A stretch of 64,000 bases of DNA, from contig OY997591.1 of NCBI GenBank assembly GCA_963921825.1, forward strand, positions 40,569,825-40,633,824, in the 5' to 3' direction. Each line of letters opens with the position of its first letter. Positions within the stretch are counted from its first letter, which is position 1. The translations under genes and the position numbers were made by a program. This DNA comes from Erodium maritimum (lineage: Eukaryota; Streptophyta; Magnoliopsida; Geraniales; Geraniaceae). Below are positions 1-12,689 of the stretch, one piece after another. The notes below the pieces were generated by a model. It did no database searches. It was not told where the DNA came from and saw nothing but the letters and a program-made list of their open reading frames with translations.

Positions 1-2836
1 ACTATGTAGGTGCTCCGCTAATGCGCACGACACCCACATATGTCGTCCAAACCTACTACCCCGCTTCCCCATGGATGCTCCGCTAATGCGCACGACACCC
101 ATAGGACGGGGAGGTAGTAAGGTGTTGATTATTGGGAGGTATCGGACATGACCCGCTTTTACTTGTCCAGTTGTGTTCAAAACTTTGGCACATCCTAGAT
201 GCGATGAGCACATCAACTACATTCCAAATGCAATGATGCCTCAAATTACATCCAATGTAATTCTTGCTTTGAACCTGTCAACTACATCCAATGTAATGAC
301 GGTTCTAAGGGTTCACACACAAGGATTAAAATTCCAATTTTATCTTTGCATGTGAGGTGATATGCTCGGTAAATAAAGTTAAGCATGCAATTCTAAAACA
401 CATAGAATTAATCATGCATAAACTAAACCAAGCATAAAGCGATAAATGTGCACATAATAGCCCCCTAAACTAACTCCCACTAGCTTCTTGAGCTCCACCG
501 ACTCCAAGCCGATGCCAACACCCGAAAAGCCACCAAATGACCTTTTCGCCCTTTCTTCGTGTTGAGTAAAATATTACAATTTAATACACGACTCGCAGGT
601 CGGGAATAAATAAATATTACAAACAAGTGGTTCGACGACCACACCTTGAAAGAATAATTACACGCTAACTCTAACGGCTCGCAGGCCGTGAAAAGCGATA
701 AATAATTAAATCGAGCTCGGGGCTATTATGTACACCATGCCAACATCACATCACACATCGTGTTATCAAACAAGCATGTTATCAAACATCATGTGATTTT
801 CCGGTTTTAATTAATAGCCAAGTTTCGAAATTTTTTGATGCTCGGTTTATCGAAACCGTTCAAAAATGAAACTTTTGAACATTTGATCTTCGAGTTCGTC
901 ATGACGGATCCAAACTCGTCATAACTAACAAAACGGTTTAGCCTTGGCATATCAACCATCCAATGGTCATGCTTGGCCTAGCTCCGTCCAACGGAGCCCC
1001 GTTCGGTCCCGGTTTCGGCTCCCCGAGAGTCCCGCTCCCGAGACCCGAAAAATCAAATTTTTTTCAAAATTTCCAGATTTGAAATAATTTTCAAAAATTC
1101 ATTTTACATGCATTAAATCCATAAACTAGAATTTAAAACATGTTATCAAACAATTTAGCAAAACAACATGCCAAAAACGAAACTTTCAAGCAAAACCGAA
1201 ACTTTGAACACCGTCTTGTGAATCCCGAAGGTAGCACGGCTCTGATGCCACTGTTGGGTCTCGAGGTAGGGTTGGAGATGAACCAACTCGCAGCGGAAAA
1301 TCAATGAAAACCAAGAGACGATTAAAACCATGAAACAACTAACAAAGAATGGATTCACAAGAGAAAAATTCAGCACTAGTTCTTACCAAAACAAGAACAC
1401 CGGTTAACGAATGATTGGCTTGAGTCTCCAAGACGCCTACGTATCCACATGGGAATCAAAGCCACGTAGTTCTTCTCTTTGAGGACTCAAGAACACAAAC
1501 ATGGAGGTGGAAACTAGCCAAACCCGAAATGGCCATGGAAGAGGGAGAGAAAATGTGTTTCCTATTCTTGTCTTGTGTTTGTTATGTTGAAAAAAGATGA
1601 CTTAAACATAACAAAACCCATACTTGTCCAACTAAAGGCATGGGACAAGTATGGTGTCAAGTAAGGTGTAAATAGGACAAAGTATGGCAAGACAAGATTG
1701 GGTTAGGTGGTGAATCACCAACACCTTAATCCTTGTCTTGCTTACTTAGTTCTAATTAATCAAGACTTGATTAATTAGTTCCCTGGGCCTTGGTTGCATG
1801 GGCCTTTCATGGGCCTCTTGGAACATGGCCCATGGCCATTTCCAACGAGGTCCCGTGATTCGCTCATCGCCTCCAAGCCTTCCATACCGGAAATGTCCAA
1901 CATTATCCGATGCGATCAATCCCAAGACTCCAAGCCTTGTCTTGATCCGTAAAGTCCTATTCACTTACGGGCACATGACCCAAAACCCAGTTTTGGTCAT
2001 ATCCCGAGACAACTCCCTTTTGGCCATTCTCCATATATGTGTCAATGAGTTTCATCCTCCGGTGTGACCCTTAGGTTTATACATGTCAATAGATCAACGT
2101 AAAATCCCATTTTACTTGATCCTATTTAAGTGGCAACTAACGAGACTTTAGTATTGCCTGACACTGCATAGCGAATCGACCCTGTCGATTTTAACCTTTC
2201 CGTCGTCCCTGTCATTATCCTTTTATCTCCGATATCCTGATTGAGATAAGGCATAGAGCCGTCATCCTTATTATTCTCAATCACCGTTCCTTGATATGTG
2301 AGATGACTGAAGATATGATACCCAGTATCATGTGCATGGCCATGCTATTCTTCTAGTCACTCTCGATCAAGCGGCCGAGAACCGATATCTTTCCCATACC
2401 TTAGTATGAGGGATAAATCCCTTAGCCGTCTTTCGTGTCACTCATGTAGCCCGTCCCCAAGCCAATCCTGGCCGTTATGGAAGCCCTGTTACGGACAACG
2501 TTAGGCTCAGGTCAAACTCAGTTGTTGACTACATAGCGATCACAAAGACTCCTTGGTCTAAGGATACATGACAAGCTACAACACTGAATATGTTCATGAC
2601 TTAATCTATGGCACATATTCAGGGCGGGTCGTCCAATATCATGTCCCACATGATATCTATGATCAGACTCCGGAATCCCATTCCAATGACTAACAGAACG
2701 AAAGCCATAAAGAGCCATCTTTCATACTAGTCGCATGGTGGGCATAGATCAGAGCACATGTCGATATATTACTCCAACACATAAGTAATATAAAGCTGCT
2801 TTAATTTTATTGCTAACGATGATATGTACATTTGGA
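1..2836 (-). mobile_element. Copia copy Z, 5' end only, truncated
   Basis: This is a minus-strand fragment of the copia family that dominates the window. Read on the minus strand it consists of an LTR (2836 down to 1252) lacking its first ~35 bp, a mutated tRNA-Met primer-binding site (1238-1250, with one change from the consensus), and the untranslated leader down to the window edge. No coding region is included. About 68 bp are missing from the LTR near 2735 between two TCGC tetranucleotides, which looks like a short-homology deletion. The rest of the element, if present, lies to the left. Confidence 0.9.
1252..2836 (-). repeat. Copia LTR (copy Z), outer end truncated
   Basis: The inner border is the rc of ...CCCAACA at 1252. 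The outer border is lost at the palindrome centre, so the terminal TGTTAGTCTTAG sequence seen in other copies is absent. Short frames in this segment (for example 2518-2718) recur in every LTR copy and are not genes. Confidence 0.9.
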
Positions 2837-4466
2837 GTAATAAAATTAAAGCGGCTTTATATTACTTATGTGTTGGAGTAATATATCGACATGTGCTCTG
2901 ATCTATGCCCACCATGCGAATAGAACCATAGATCGAGATAGATCACACTCGATGGGTCCCTAGTCAACAAAGCTTCACTAGAAGCGACTAGTATGAAAGA
3001 TGGCTCTTTATGGCTTACGTTCTGTTAGTCATTGGAATGGGATTCCGGAGTCTGATCATAGATATCATGTGGGACATGATATTGGACGACCCGCCCTGAA
3101 TATGTGCCATAGATTAAGTCATGAACATATTCAGTGTCGTAGCTTGTCATGTATCCTTAGACCAAGGAGTCTTTGTGATCGCTATGTAGTCAACAACTGA
3201 GTTTGACCTGAGCCTAACGTTGTCCGTAACAGGGCTTCCATAACGGCCAGGATTGGCTTGGGGACGGGCTACATGAGTGACACGAAAGACGGCTAAGGGA
3301 TTTATCCCTCATACTGAGGTATGAGAAAGATATCGGTTCTCGGCCGCTTGATCGAGAGTGACTGAAAGAATAGCATGGCCATGCACATGATACTGGGTAT
3401 CATATCTTTAGTCATCTCACATATCAAGGAACATTGATTGAGAATAATAAGGATGACGGCTCTATGCCTTATCTCAATTAGGATATCGGAGATAAAAGGA
3501 TAATGACAGGGATGACGGAAAGGTTAGAATCGACAGGGTCGATTCGTTATGCAGTGTCAGGCAATACTAAAGTCTCGTTAGTTGCCACTTAAATAGGATC
3601 AAGTAAAATGGGATTTTACGTTGATCTATTGACATGCATAAACCTAAGGGTCACACCGGAGGATGAAACTCATTGACACATTTATGGAGAATGGCCAAAA
3701 GGGAGTTGTCTCGGGACATGACCAAAACTGGGTTTCGAGTCGTGTGCCCGTAAGTGAATAGGACTTTACGGATCGAGACAAGGCTTGGAGTCTTGGGATT
3801 GATTGCGTCGGATAATGTTGGACATTTCCGGTATGGAAGGCTTGGAGGCGATGAGCGAATCACGGGACCTCGTTGGAAATAGCCACGGGCCATGTTCCAA
3901 GAGGCCCATGAAAGGCCCATGCAACCAAGGCCCATGGAACTAATTAATCAAGTCTTGATTAATTAGTACTAAGCAAGCAAGACAAAGATTAAGGTGTTGG
4001 TGATTCACCACCTAACCCAATCTTGTCTTGCCATACTTTGTCCTATTTACACCTTACTTGACACCATACTTGTCCCATGCCTTTAGTTGGACAAGTATGG
4101 GTTTTGTTATGTTTAAGTCATCTTTTTTCAACATAACAAACACAAGACAAGAATAGGAAACACAACTTCTCTCCCCCTTCCCTTGCAATTTCGGGTTTGG
4201 CAAGCTCCCATCTCCATGTTTGTGTTCTTGAGTCCTCAAAGAGAAGAACTATGTGGTTTTGATTCCCATGTGGATACGTAGGCGTCTTGGAGACTCAAGC
4301 CAATCATTCGTTACCCGGTGTTCTTGTTTTGGTAAGAACTAGTGCTGAATTTTTCTCTTGTGAATCCATTCTTTGTTAGTTGTTTCATGGTTTTAATCGT
4401 CTCTTGGTTTTCATTGATTTTCCGCTGCGAGTTGGTTCATCTCCATCCCTACCTCGAGACCCAACA
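2837..4466 (+). repeat. 5' LTR of copia copy A (5'-truncated)
   Basis: It lacks about the first 45 bp of the LTR and ends in CCCAACA immediately before the primer-binding site. It is homologous to 9555-11227, 20459-22146 (rc), 51003-52691 and 57769-59455. Confidence 0.95.
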
Positions 4467-4467
4467 G

Positions 4468-4480
4468 TGGTATCAGAGCC
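4468..4480 (+). other. Primer-binding site, initiator tRNA-Met type
   Basis: TGGTATCAGAGCC lies one base after the LTR end. It is complementary to the 3' end of plant initiator tRNA-Met, the usual primer for plant LTR retrotransposons. Confidence 0.95.
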
Positions 4481-6022
4481 GTGCTACCTTCGGGATTCAC
4501 AAGACGGTATTCAAAGTTTCGGTTTTGCTTGAAAGTTTCGTTTTTGGCGTGTTGTTTTGCTAAATTGTTTGATAACATGTTTTAAATACTTGTTTATGGA
4601 TTTAATGCATGTAAAATGAATTTTTGAAAATTATTTCAAATCTGGAAATTTTGAAAAAAATTTGATTTTTCGGGTCTCGGGAGCGGGACTCTCGGGGAGC
4701 CGAAACCGGGACCGAACGGGGCTCCGTTGGACGGAGCTAGGCCAAGCATGACCATTGGATGGTTGATATGCCAAGGCTAAACCGTTTTGTTAGTTATGAC
4801 GAGTTTGGAACCGTCATGACGAACTCGAAGATCAAATGTTCAAAAGTTTCATTTTTGAACGGTTTCGATAAACCGAGCATCAAAAAATTTCGAAACTTGG
4901 CTATTAATTAAAACCGGAAAATCACATGATGTTTGATAACATGCTTGTTTGATAACACGATGTGTGATGTGATGTTGGCATGGTGTACATAATAGCCCCG
5001 AGCTCAATTTAATTATTTATCGCTTTTCACGGCCTGCGAGCCGTTAGTGTTAGCGTGTAATTATTCTTTCAAGGTGTGGTCGTCGAACCACTTGTTTGTA
5101 ATATTTATTTATTCCCGACCTGCGAGTCGTGTATTAAATTGTAATATTTTACTCAACACGAAGAAAGGGCGAAAAGGTCATTTGGTGGCTTTTCGGGTGT
5201 TGGCATCGGCTTGGAGTCGGTGGAGCTCAAGAAGCTAGTGGGAGTTAGTTTAGGGGGCTATTATGTGCACATTTATCGCTTTATGCTTGGTTTAGTTTAT
5301 GCATGATTAATTCTATGTGTTTTAGAATTGCATGCTTAACTTTATTTACCGAGCATATCACCTCACATGCAAAGATAAAATTGGAATTTTAATCCTTGTG
5401 TGTGAACCATTAGAACCGTCATTGCATTGGATGTAGTTGACGGGTTCAAAGGAAGAATTACATTGGATGTAATTTGAGGCATCATTGCATTTGGAATGTA
5501 GTTGATGTGCTCATCGCATCTAGGATGTGCCAAAGCTTTGAACACAACTGGACAAGTAAAAGCGGGTCATGTCCGATACCTCCCAATCATCAACACCTTA
5601 CTACCTCCCCGTCCTATGGTTGTCGTGCGCATTAGCGGAGCATCCATGGGGAAGCGGGGTAGTAGGTTTGGACGACATATGTGGGTGTCGTGCGCATTAG
5701 CGGAACACCTACATAGTGACGAGCCATAGTTGAAAATTGTTGGACCCGACTACGATTCTCGGCCTGAGGTTGAGCTAGGGTAACAGATAGGGTAAGTCGT
5801 GTACATAAGTACATACCCTAGCCAAGAGTCACATTGGATGTGATTGGATGGAGTCCTACCTACATAGCTCGATTAAGTGGTGAGCATTAGTTCAGCTTAA
5901 TCGAGTGAATCAAGGATCTTGGTTTCAGATTCTAAAGGTTTAGAATTGATTGTTGGTGTTTAAGCTTGATCTTCATAAAATTTATTCAGTTTACTGATTG
6001 AATTTTATCTGTTGTAGATCAA
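4481..6022 (+). other. Untranslated leader of copia copy A
   Basis: About 1.5 kb lie between primer-binding site and the gag start, with no credible open frame. The segment is conserved in Z (1-1237), B (18921-20444) and D (52706-54246). Short frames in it (5047-5238, 5502-5729) are not conserved as proteins and I leave them unannotated. Confidence 0.8.
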
Positions 6023-6533
6023 ATGGCAAATTCAGCGAACATTAATAGTTTGTCATTAAAAACCATTCTTGACAGGGTCAAGCTAAATGGGACAAACTAT
6101 TTGGACTGGTACAGAATTTTGAGGATAGTCCTCAAGTCTGAACGCAAAGAATATGTCCTTGACAAGGCTGTCTCTAAGACCATATCAGAGTTACATGAAG
6201 TGTCATCAGCTGCTGAGAAGAATATCTCAGGGATCTGGGATCCAAGGATATTCTGATGGTCAACAAGGGAATTGGAAGTGGCAAGGGCGGGGCCCATGCG
6301 CACTTGGCAGGAAAGATGAGACACATGAGAATGTCTACTTCTACTGCCAACAGCCTGGTCATTGGAACCGGGATTACAGGAAGTTCACGGCTGATCTGAA
6401 GACGGGCAGTGGGACTGCGCCTTCATCAAATAGCCTGGATGATCTGAAGAAGGGCAGTAGGACTGCGCCTTCATCAGGAAACCTGGATGATCTAAGGAAG
6501 GGCGGTGGGATCGTGCCTTCATTCGGTATTAAC
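6023..6533 (+). pseudogene. Copia gag remnant (copy A)
   Basis: The first 77 codons read as a copia Gag N terminus (LNGTNYLDWYRILRIVLKSE) and then stop at 6254-6256. Past the stop, a zinc-knuckle-like segment appears in another frame (about 6332-6379), but its last cysteine is tyrosine (NRDYRK) and its first is also lost in this copy. Three tandem 48-bp units follow (6390-6533), each giving a Lys-Gly-Ser/Gly-rich 16-residue block. Copies B and D stop at the same place, so the collapsed gag predates the insertions. It is too short to make a normal capsid. Confidence 0.9.
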
Positions 6534-6539
6534 TCTATA

Positions 6540-7610
6540 GAGCTACATCTCTCTACTTCCAAAGATTCATGGGTATTAGATACCATGACCGAATCTCACA
6601 CATGCACTAATATATGGTGGCTGAAAGTAGGAGAGATTTGGAAAGCACGAAATGAACCTCAGAGTTGTGGCAACTGCTGTAGGATCCATGAGTCTTGCTT
6701 TGCCAAGAGGCCTTGTCTTAGTATTGTATAATGTATATTGCATACCTACTTTTAGTAGGAATATTATATCTGTATCCGTGTTTGACAAGGAAGGATATAA
6801 TGTTAATATTGGAAATGGAGTTTTCAATGTTCTATGCAATGATATGTTTTATACCAGTACTGACATGGTTGGAGGATTGTACATATTAGATATGGGTAAC
6901 AATGCCTCAAGTTCTATATATTCCGTTAATACCAAGAGGTCTAAATCCAACGATTTAAACCTAACTCTGTTATGGTACTGTCATTTGGGTCGCATAAACA
7001 AGAAGCGCCTATCAGCACTTCAGAAGTGCGGGCTTTCAGGTTCATTCGAATTCCATTCGATCGATAGGTGTAAGGTTTGTTTGATGGGCAAAATGACTAA
7101 AGTGCCCTTTATCGATCGCGATGAAAGGGCGGGTGAATTATTGGGGCTGATACACTCGAATGTGTGTAGACCAATAAGTTCACTTGCCAGGAGGGGTTTT
7201 AGCTACTTTATCACATTTACTGATGATTACAGTAAATATGGTTATGTCTATTCGGTGAGACATAAGTCTGAAGCTTTTGATAAATTCAAAGAGTTTAAGA
7301 CTATAGTAGAAAACCAGCTCGACAAAGGTATTAAGGCACTTCGATTGGATCGAGGTGGAAAATACTTGACCACAGAGTTATTAGATCATCTAAAAGAGAA
7401 TGGGATCCTTTTGGAATGGACTCCTCCTAGGTCATTGTAGTTGAAAGGTGTAGCCAAACGGAGAAATCGGACATTGTTAGACAATGGTCTGTTCCATGAT
7501 TAGTTGGACTGATCTCCCAATCTCTTTTAGGGGTTTTGCTCTAGAGACGACCGCATTCATAGTGAATCGGGCTTCGACGAATGGTGTGGAAGGGACACCA
7601 TTTTAAAAAT
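6540..7610 (+). pseudogene. Copia protease and integrase remnant (copy A)
   Basis: The protease site around 6576-6587 reads LDTM where aspartic proteases need D-T-G. A pre-integrase and integrase region follows (open 6652-7440) with a degenerate HHCC zinc finger (GRI in place of GHI), the CKVCLMGKM block, core aspartates (FTDDYSKYGYVY and LRLDRGGKY), then a stop at 7438-7440. The third catalytic residue of the D,D,E triad lies beyond the stop in GVAKRRNRT and is lysine (AAA at 7456-7458) rather than glutamate. The enzyme is therefore doubly broken. Confidence 0.9.
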
Positions 7611-9480
7611 GGTACGGGATGATGCCCGCTTTGTCCTTCCTAAAGATTTGTGGTTGCGAGGCTTATGTGAAACATTTGGTTTCGACTAAGCTCGAAACAA
7701 GATCTGAGATATGCACCTTCGTGTGGTATCCCAAAGCAACAAGGGGATACTATTTCTACAATCCCAGTGAGAACATGGTGTTCGTCGCTTGGGGTGGGGT
7801 CTTTATGGAAAAGAAGTTTTGTTTCCAAAGACGTCATTGGGAGGACTGTGCATCTCGAAGAAATTCAGGATGGTACAGATCTGTCTAAACCAATTGGCAA
7901 CCCAGTAGAAAGGAGCCAGAGATTGTCGTAGAGTAAGAACCAATTCGTGTTACAATTCCGGAAGGTCCAAGGCGATTTGAAAGGATCAATCTTACACCTC
8001 CAAGATATGGTATCCGGAGGTGACAATGAAGTCATGGTGGATCACGATGATCCAGCCACCTTTCAGGAAGTCGTGGATGGGCCCAACTCCGAGTTATGGT
8101 TGGGAGCCATGAGGGAGGAAATGCAATCCATGTCGGACAACCGATTCTGGGAACCGGTTGATCCCATCAATGGTGTGAGGACCATAGGATGCAAATGGAT
8201 CTTCAAGGTGAAGATGGACATGGACGGCAACCCTCTGACCTACAAAGCTCAACTGGTGGCGAAAGGTTATAGGCAGATCCAATGGATTGACTATGAGGAA
8301 ACCTTCTCCTTAGTGGCTATGGTCAAAATCGATCCAAATTCTTCTTGACATAACTGCGTATCATAATTACGAGATATGGCAAGTGGATGTCAAAACCGCT
8401 TTCCTTAATGGAAATTTGACTGAGTACGTTTGTATGTCTCGGCCCAAAGGTTTTGACGATCCGAAGAATAAAGGAAAGATTTATAAGTTGTTGAAATCCA
8501 TTTATGGATTGAAACGAACTTCTCGGAGTTGGATCCTTCGTTTTAATGAAGCTGTAATTGGATTTGGCTTAATCAAGAACGAGGATGAATCTTGCGTTTA
8601 TAAGAAGGCTAGTGGGAGCAATATTACCTTTCTGGTTCTCATTGAAAACGACATCCCAACCTTGCACGAGACTAAAGCTTGGTTGAGGAAGTGTTTTTCA
8701 ATAAAGAACTTAGGCGATGCTTCTCATATCTTAAGGATTAAGATATGTAGAGATCGGACCAAGAGGGTCTTGGATTTAAGTCAGGGAACCTATGTGAACA
8801 AGGCATTGAGTAGGTTCTTAATGCTCGATTCAAAGAAAGGACTCTTACCCACTAGTCATGGCATTCATCTCAGCAAGACTCAGTGTCCTAAGACACCTGA
8901 TGAGCTGAAAAGGATGATGAGAATCCTATGCGCCTGAGGGCAGGATCGATCATATATGCCATGACATGTATGAGACCAGATGTCTCGTAAGTCTTATGTT
9001 GTACGAGTAGACATCATTCTAACCCGGGGGAAAGATGATGTTGAACTAGTCGTCGAAGGATGAGTAGACGCTAGTTTTCCAAGACAAATCCAGATGACTT
9101 TAGAAGTCAATCAGGATATGTGTTTACGCTGAATGGCAGAGCTTTAGCTGGGAAAGCGTAAAGCAAGATACCATTTCCGAATCTACGACAGAGGCCAAGT
9201 ACATGGATGCTGCAGAGGCAGCTAAGGAGGCTATGTGGATTTGGAAATTCATGGCAGGGCTGGGTGTAATTAAAAACCCATCCAGCCCGGTGAATCCATC
9301 TTGCGACAACACAAGGGCCATTGCGCAAGCTAAAAGCCTAGATCGTATAACAAATCCAAACATGTACTGCGGCGTATCCACCTCATCAGATAAATACTGA
9401 ACTAAGGTGAAGTGAAGATAACCGATATTGCAACAGATGATAACATAGCCAACCCTTTGACTAAGGCAGTGTCACTGAAT
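7611..9480 (+). pseudogene. Copia integrase C-terminus, reverse transcriptase and RNase H remnant (copy A)
   Basis: 7619-7888 matches the copia integrase C-terminal block (LKICGCEAYVKHL). The reverse transcriptase begins near 8030 (GCKWIFKVKMDMDGN, KAQLVAKGY). An extra A in the run 8325-8328 shifts frame before the DVKTAFLNGNL motif. The catalytic YVDD box is missing: FLVL runs straight into IENDIPTL at about 8640/8641. RNase H fragments follow (STTEAKYMDAAEAAKEA, about 9180-9330). The same frameshift and the same YVDD loss occur in copies B and D. Confidence 0.92.
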
Positions 9481-9533
9481 TGATAACATGTTAGACATGT
9501 AAAGTCGATGGGGACATATTGGAGTTTAGATTG

Positions 9534-9554
9534 GAACTAGGGCAAGTGGGAGAT
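9534..9554 (+). other. Polypurine tract of copia copy A
   Basis: Purine-rich GGGCAAGTGGGAGAT directly precedes the 3' LTR start TGTTAG. It is the expected primer site for plus-strand DNA synthesis. Confidence 0.85.
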
Positions 9555-11227
9555 TGTTAGTCTTAGTGCCCGTAGTTCAATCCTAAATGTCCAAATGTAC
9601 ATATCATCGTTAGCAATAAAATTAAAGCGACTTTATATTACTTATGTGTTGGAGTAATATATCGACGTGTGCTCTGATCTATGCCCACCATGCGAATAGA
9701 ACCATAGATCGAGATAGATCACACTCGATGGGTCCCTAGTCAACAAAGCTTCACTAGAAGCGACTAGTATGAAAGATGGCTCTTTATGGCTTACGTTCTG
9801 TTAGTCATTGGAATGGGATTCCGGAGTCTGATCATAGATATCATGTGGGACATGATATTGGACGACCCGCCCTGAATATGTGCCATAGATTAAGTCATGA
9901 ACATATTCAGTGTTGTAGCTTGTCATGTATCCTTAGACCAAGGAGTCTTTGTGATCGCTATGTAGTGAACAACTGAGTTTGACCTGAGCCTAACGTTGTC
10001 CGTAACAGGGCTTCCATAACGGCCAGTATTGGCTTGGGGACGGGCTACATGAGTGACACGAAAGACGGCTAAGGGATTTATCCCTCATACTAAGGTATGG
10101 GAAAGATATCGGTTCTCGGCCGCTTGATCGAGAGTGACTGGAAGAATAGCATGGCCATGCACATGATACTGGGTATCATATCTTCAGTCATCTCACATAT
10201 CAAGGAACGGTGATTGAGAATAATAAGGATGACGGCTCTATGCCTTATCTCAATCAAGATATCGGAGATAAAAGGATAATGACAGGGACGACGGAAAGGT
10301 TAGAATCGACAGGGTCAATTCGTTATGTAGTGTCAGGAAATACTAAAGTCTCGTTAGTTGCCACTTAAATAGGATTAAGTAAAATGGGATTTTACGTTGA
10401 TCTATTGACATGCATAAACCTAAGGGTCACACCGGAGGATGAAACTCATTGACACATTTATGGAGAATGGCCAAAACGGAGTTGTCTCGGGACATGACCA
10501 AAACTGGGTTTTGGGTCATGTGCTCGTAAGTGAATAGGACTTTACGGATCGAGACAAGGCTTGGAGTCTTGGGATTGATCGCGTCGGATAATTTTGGACA
10601 TTTCCGGTATGGAAGGCATGGAGGCGATGAGCGAATCACGGGACCTCGTTGGAAATGGCCACGGGCCATGTTCCAAGAGGCCCATGAAAGGCCCATAGAA
10701 CTAATTAATCAAGTCTTGATTAATTAGTACTAAGTAAGCAAGACAAGGATTAAGGTGTTGGTGATTCACCACCTAACCCAATCTTGTCTTGCCATACTTT
10801 GTCCTATTTACACCTTACTTGACACCATACTTGTCCCATGCCTTTAGTTGGACAAGTATGGGTTTTGTTATGTTTAAGTCATCTTTTTTCAACATAACAA
10901 ACACTAGACAAGAATAGGAAACACATTTTCTCTCCCTCTTCCATGGCCATTTCGGGTTTGGCTAGTTTCCTCCTCCATTTTCGAGTTCTTGAGTCCTCAA
11001 AGAGAAGAACTACATGGCTTTGATTCCCATGTGGATACGTAGGCGTCTTGGAGACTCAAGCCAATCATTCGTTACCCGGTGTTCTTGTTTTGGTAAGAAC
11101 TAGTGCTGAAATTTTCTCTTGTGAATCCATTCTTTGTTAGTTGTTTCATGGTTTTATTCGTCTCTTGGTTTTCATTGATTTTCCGCTGCGAGTTGGTTCA
11201 TCTCCAACCTTACCTCGAGACCCAACA
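9555..11227 (+). repeat. 3' LTR of copia copy A
   Basis: It starts TGTTAGTCTTAGTGCCC and ends CCCAACA. It lacks about 15 bp near 10696 that the other copies keep. It is followed directly by a partial LTR of the same family instead of host DNA. Confidence 0.95.
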
Positions 11228-11830
11228 GGGACCTCGTTGGAAATGGCCTCGGGCCATGTTCCAAGAGGCCCATGAAAGGCCCATGCAACCAAGGCCCATG
11301 GAACTAATTAATCAAGTCTTGATTAATTAGTACTAAGCAAGCAAGACAAGGATTAAGGTGTTGGTGATTCACCACCTAACCCAATCTTGTCTTGCCATAC
11401 TTTGTCCTATTTACACCTTACTTGACACCATACTTGTCCCATGCCTTTAGTTGGACAAGTATGGGTTTTGTTATGTTTAAGTCATCTTTTTTCAACATAA
11501 CAAACACAAGACAAGAATAGGAAACACATTTTCTCTCCCTCTTCCATGGCCATTTCGGGTTTGGCTAGTATCCACCTCCATTTTTGTGTTCTTGAGTCCT
11601 CAAAGAGAAGAACTACGTGGCTTTGATTCCCATGTGGATACGTAGGCGTCTTGGAGACTCAAGCCAATCATTCGTTAACCGGTGTTCTTGTTTTGGTAAG
11701 AGATAGTGCTGAATTTTTCTCTTGTGAATCCATTCTTTGTTAGTTGTTTCATGGTTTTAATCGTCTCTTGGTTTTCATTGATTTTCCACTGCGAGTTGGT
11801 TCATCTCCAACCCTACCTCGAGACCCAACA
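11228..11830 (+). repeat. Partial copia LTR, tandem to the 3' LTR of A
   Basis: This is a copy of the last ~600 bp of the LTR (equivalent to 10641-11227). It keeps the 15 bp missing from A's own 3' LTR, so it is not a simple duplication of it. It ends in CCCAACA and abuts the broken end of copy B's LTR at 11831. Confidence 0.9.
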
Positions 11831-12689
11831 TTTCATCCTCCGGTGTGACCCTTAGGTTTATGCATGTCAATAGATCAACGTAAAATCCCATTTTACTTGA
11901 TCCTATTTAAGTGGCAACTAACGAGACTTTAGTATTGCCTGACACTGCGTAATGAATCGACCATGTCGATTCTAACATTTTCGTCGTCCCTGTCATTATC
12001 CTTTTATCTCCGATATCCTGATTGAGATAAGGCATAGAGCCGTCATCCTTATTATTCTCAATCACTGTTCCTTGATATGTGAGATGACTGAATATATGAT
12101 ACTCAGTCACTCTCGATCAAGCGGCCGAGAACCGATATCTTTCTCATACCTTAGTATGAGGGATAAATCCCTTAGCCGTCTTTCGTGTCACTCATGTAGC
12201 CCGTCCCCAAGCCAATACTGGCCGTTATGGAAGCCCTGTTACGGACAACGTTAGGCTCAGGTCAAACTCAGTTGTTGACTACATAGCGATCACAAAGACT
12301 CCTTGGTCTAAGGATACATGACAAGCTACGACAATGAATATGTTCATGACTTGATCTATGGCACATATTCATGTCGGGTCGTCCAATATCATGTCCCACA
12401 TGATATCTATGATCAGACTCCGGAATCTCATTCCAATGACTAACAGAACGTAAGCCATAAAGAGCCATCTTTCAGACTAGTCGCTTCTAGTGAAACTTTG
12501 TTGACTAGGGACCCATCGAGTGTGATCTATCTCGATCTATGGTTCTATTCGCATGGTGGGCATAGATCAGAGCACACATCGATATATTACTCCAACACAT
12601 AAGTAATATAAAGTCGCTTTAATTTTATTGCTAACGATGATATATACATTTGGACATTTAGGATTGAACTACGAGCACTAAGACTAACA
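11831..12689 (-). repeat. 3' LTR of copia copy B (truncated)
   Basis: It begins (minus strand) with TGTTAGTCTTAGTGC at 12689 and is cut off at 11831, about halfway through the LTR. About 45 bp are missing near 12106 relative to the other copies, between short CAG repeats. Confidence 0.92.

Larger units (their letters stand above)
1..5717. repeat. Large inverted repeat (palindrome) of copia LTR plus leader
   Basis: The left arm (1-2836) is the reverse complement of the right arm (2837-5717), with essentially no spacer at the centre. Each arm holds a 5'-truncated copia LTR followed by primer-binding site and untranslated leader. Position 1 pairs with about 5717, so the left arm probably continues beyond the window. 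The arms differ by scattered substitutions and by one deletion of about 68 bp in the left arm near 2735. Transcribed through, this would give a long hairpin RNA. Confidence 0.9.
2837..11227 (+). mobile_element. Copia retrotransposon copy A (defective)
   Basis: A nearly full-length Ty1/copia element: truncated 5' LTR 2837-4466, primer-binding site 4468-4480, leader to 6022, gag remnant, protease, integrase, reverse transcriptase and RNase H remnants to about 9480, polypurine tract ending at 9554, and 3' LTR 9555-11227. The order PR-IN-RT-RH defines copia. The reading frame is broken many times, and the lesions match those in copies B and D. No target-site duplication can be tested because the 5' LTR lost its outer end at the palindrome centre. 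Confidence 0.95.
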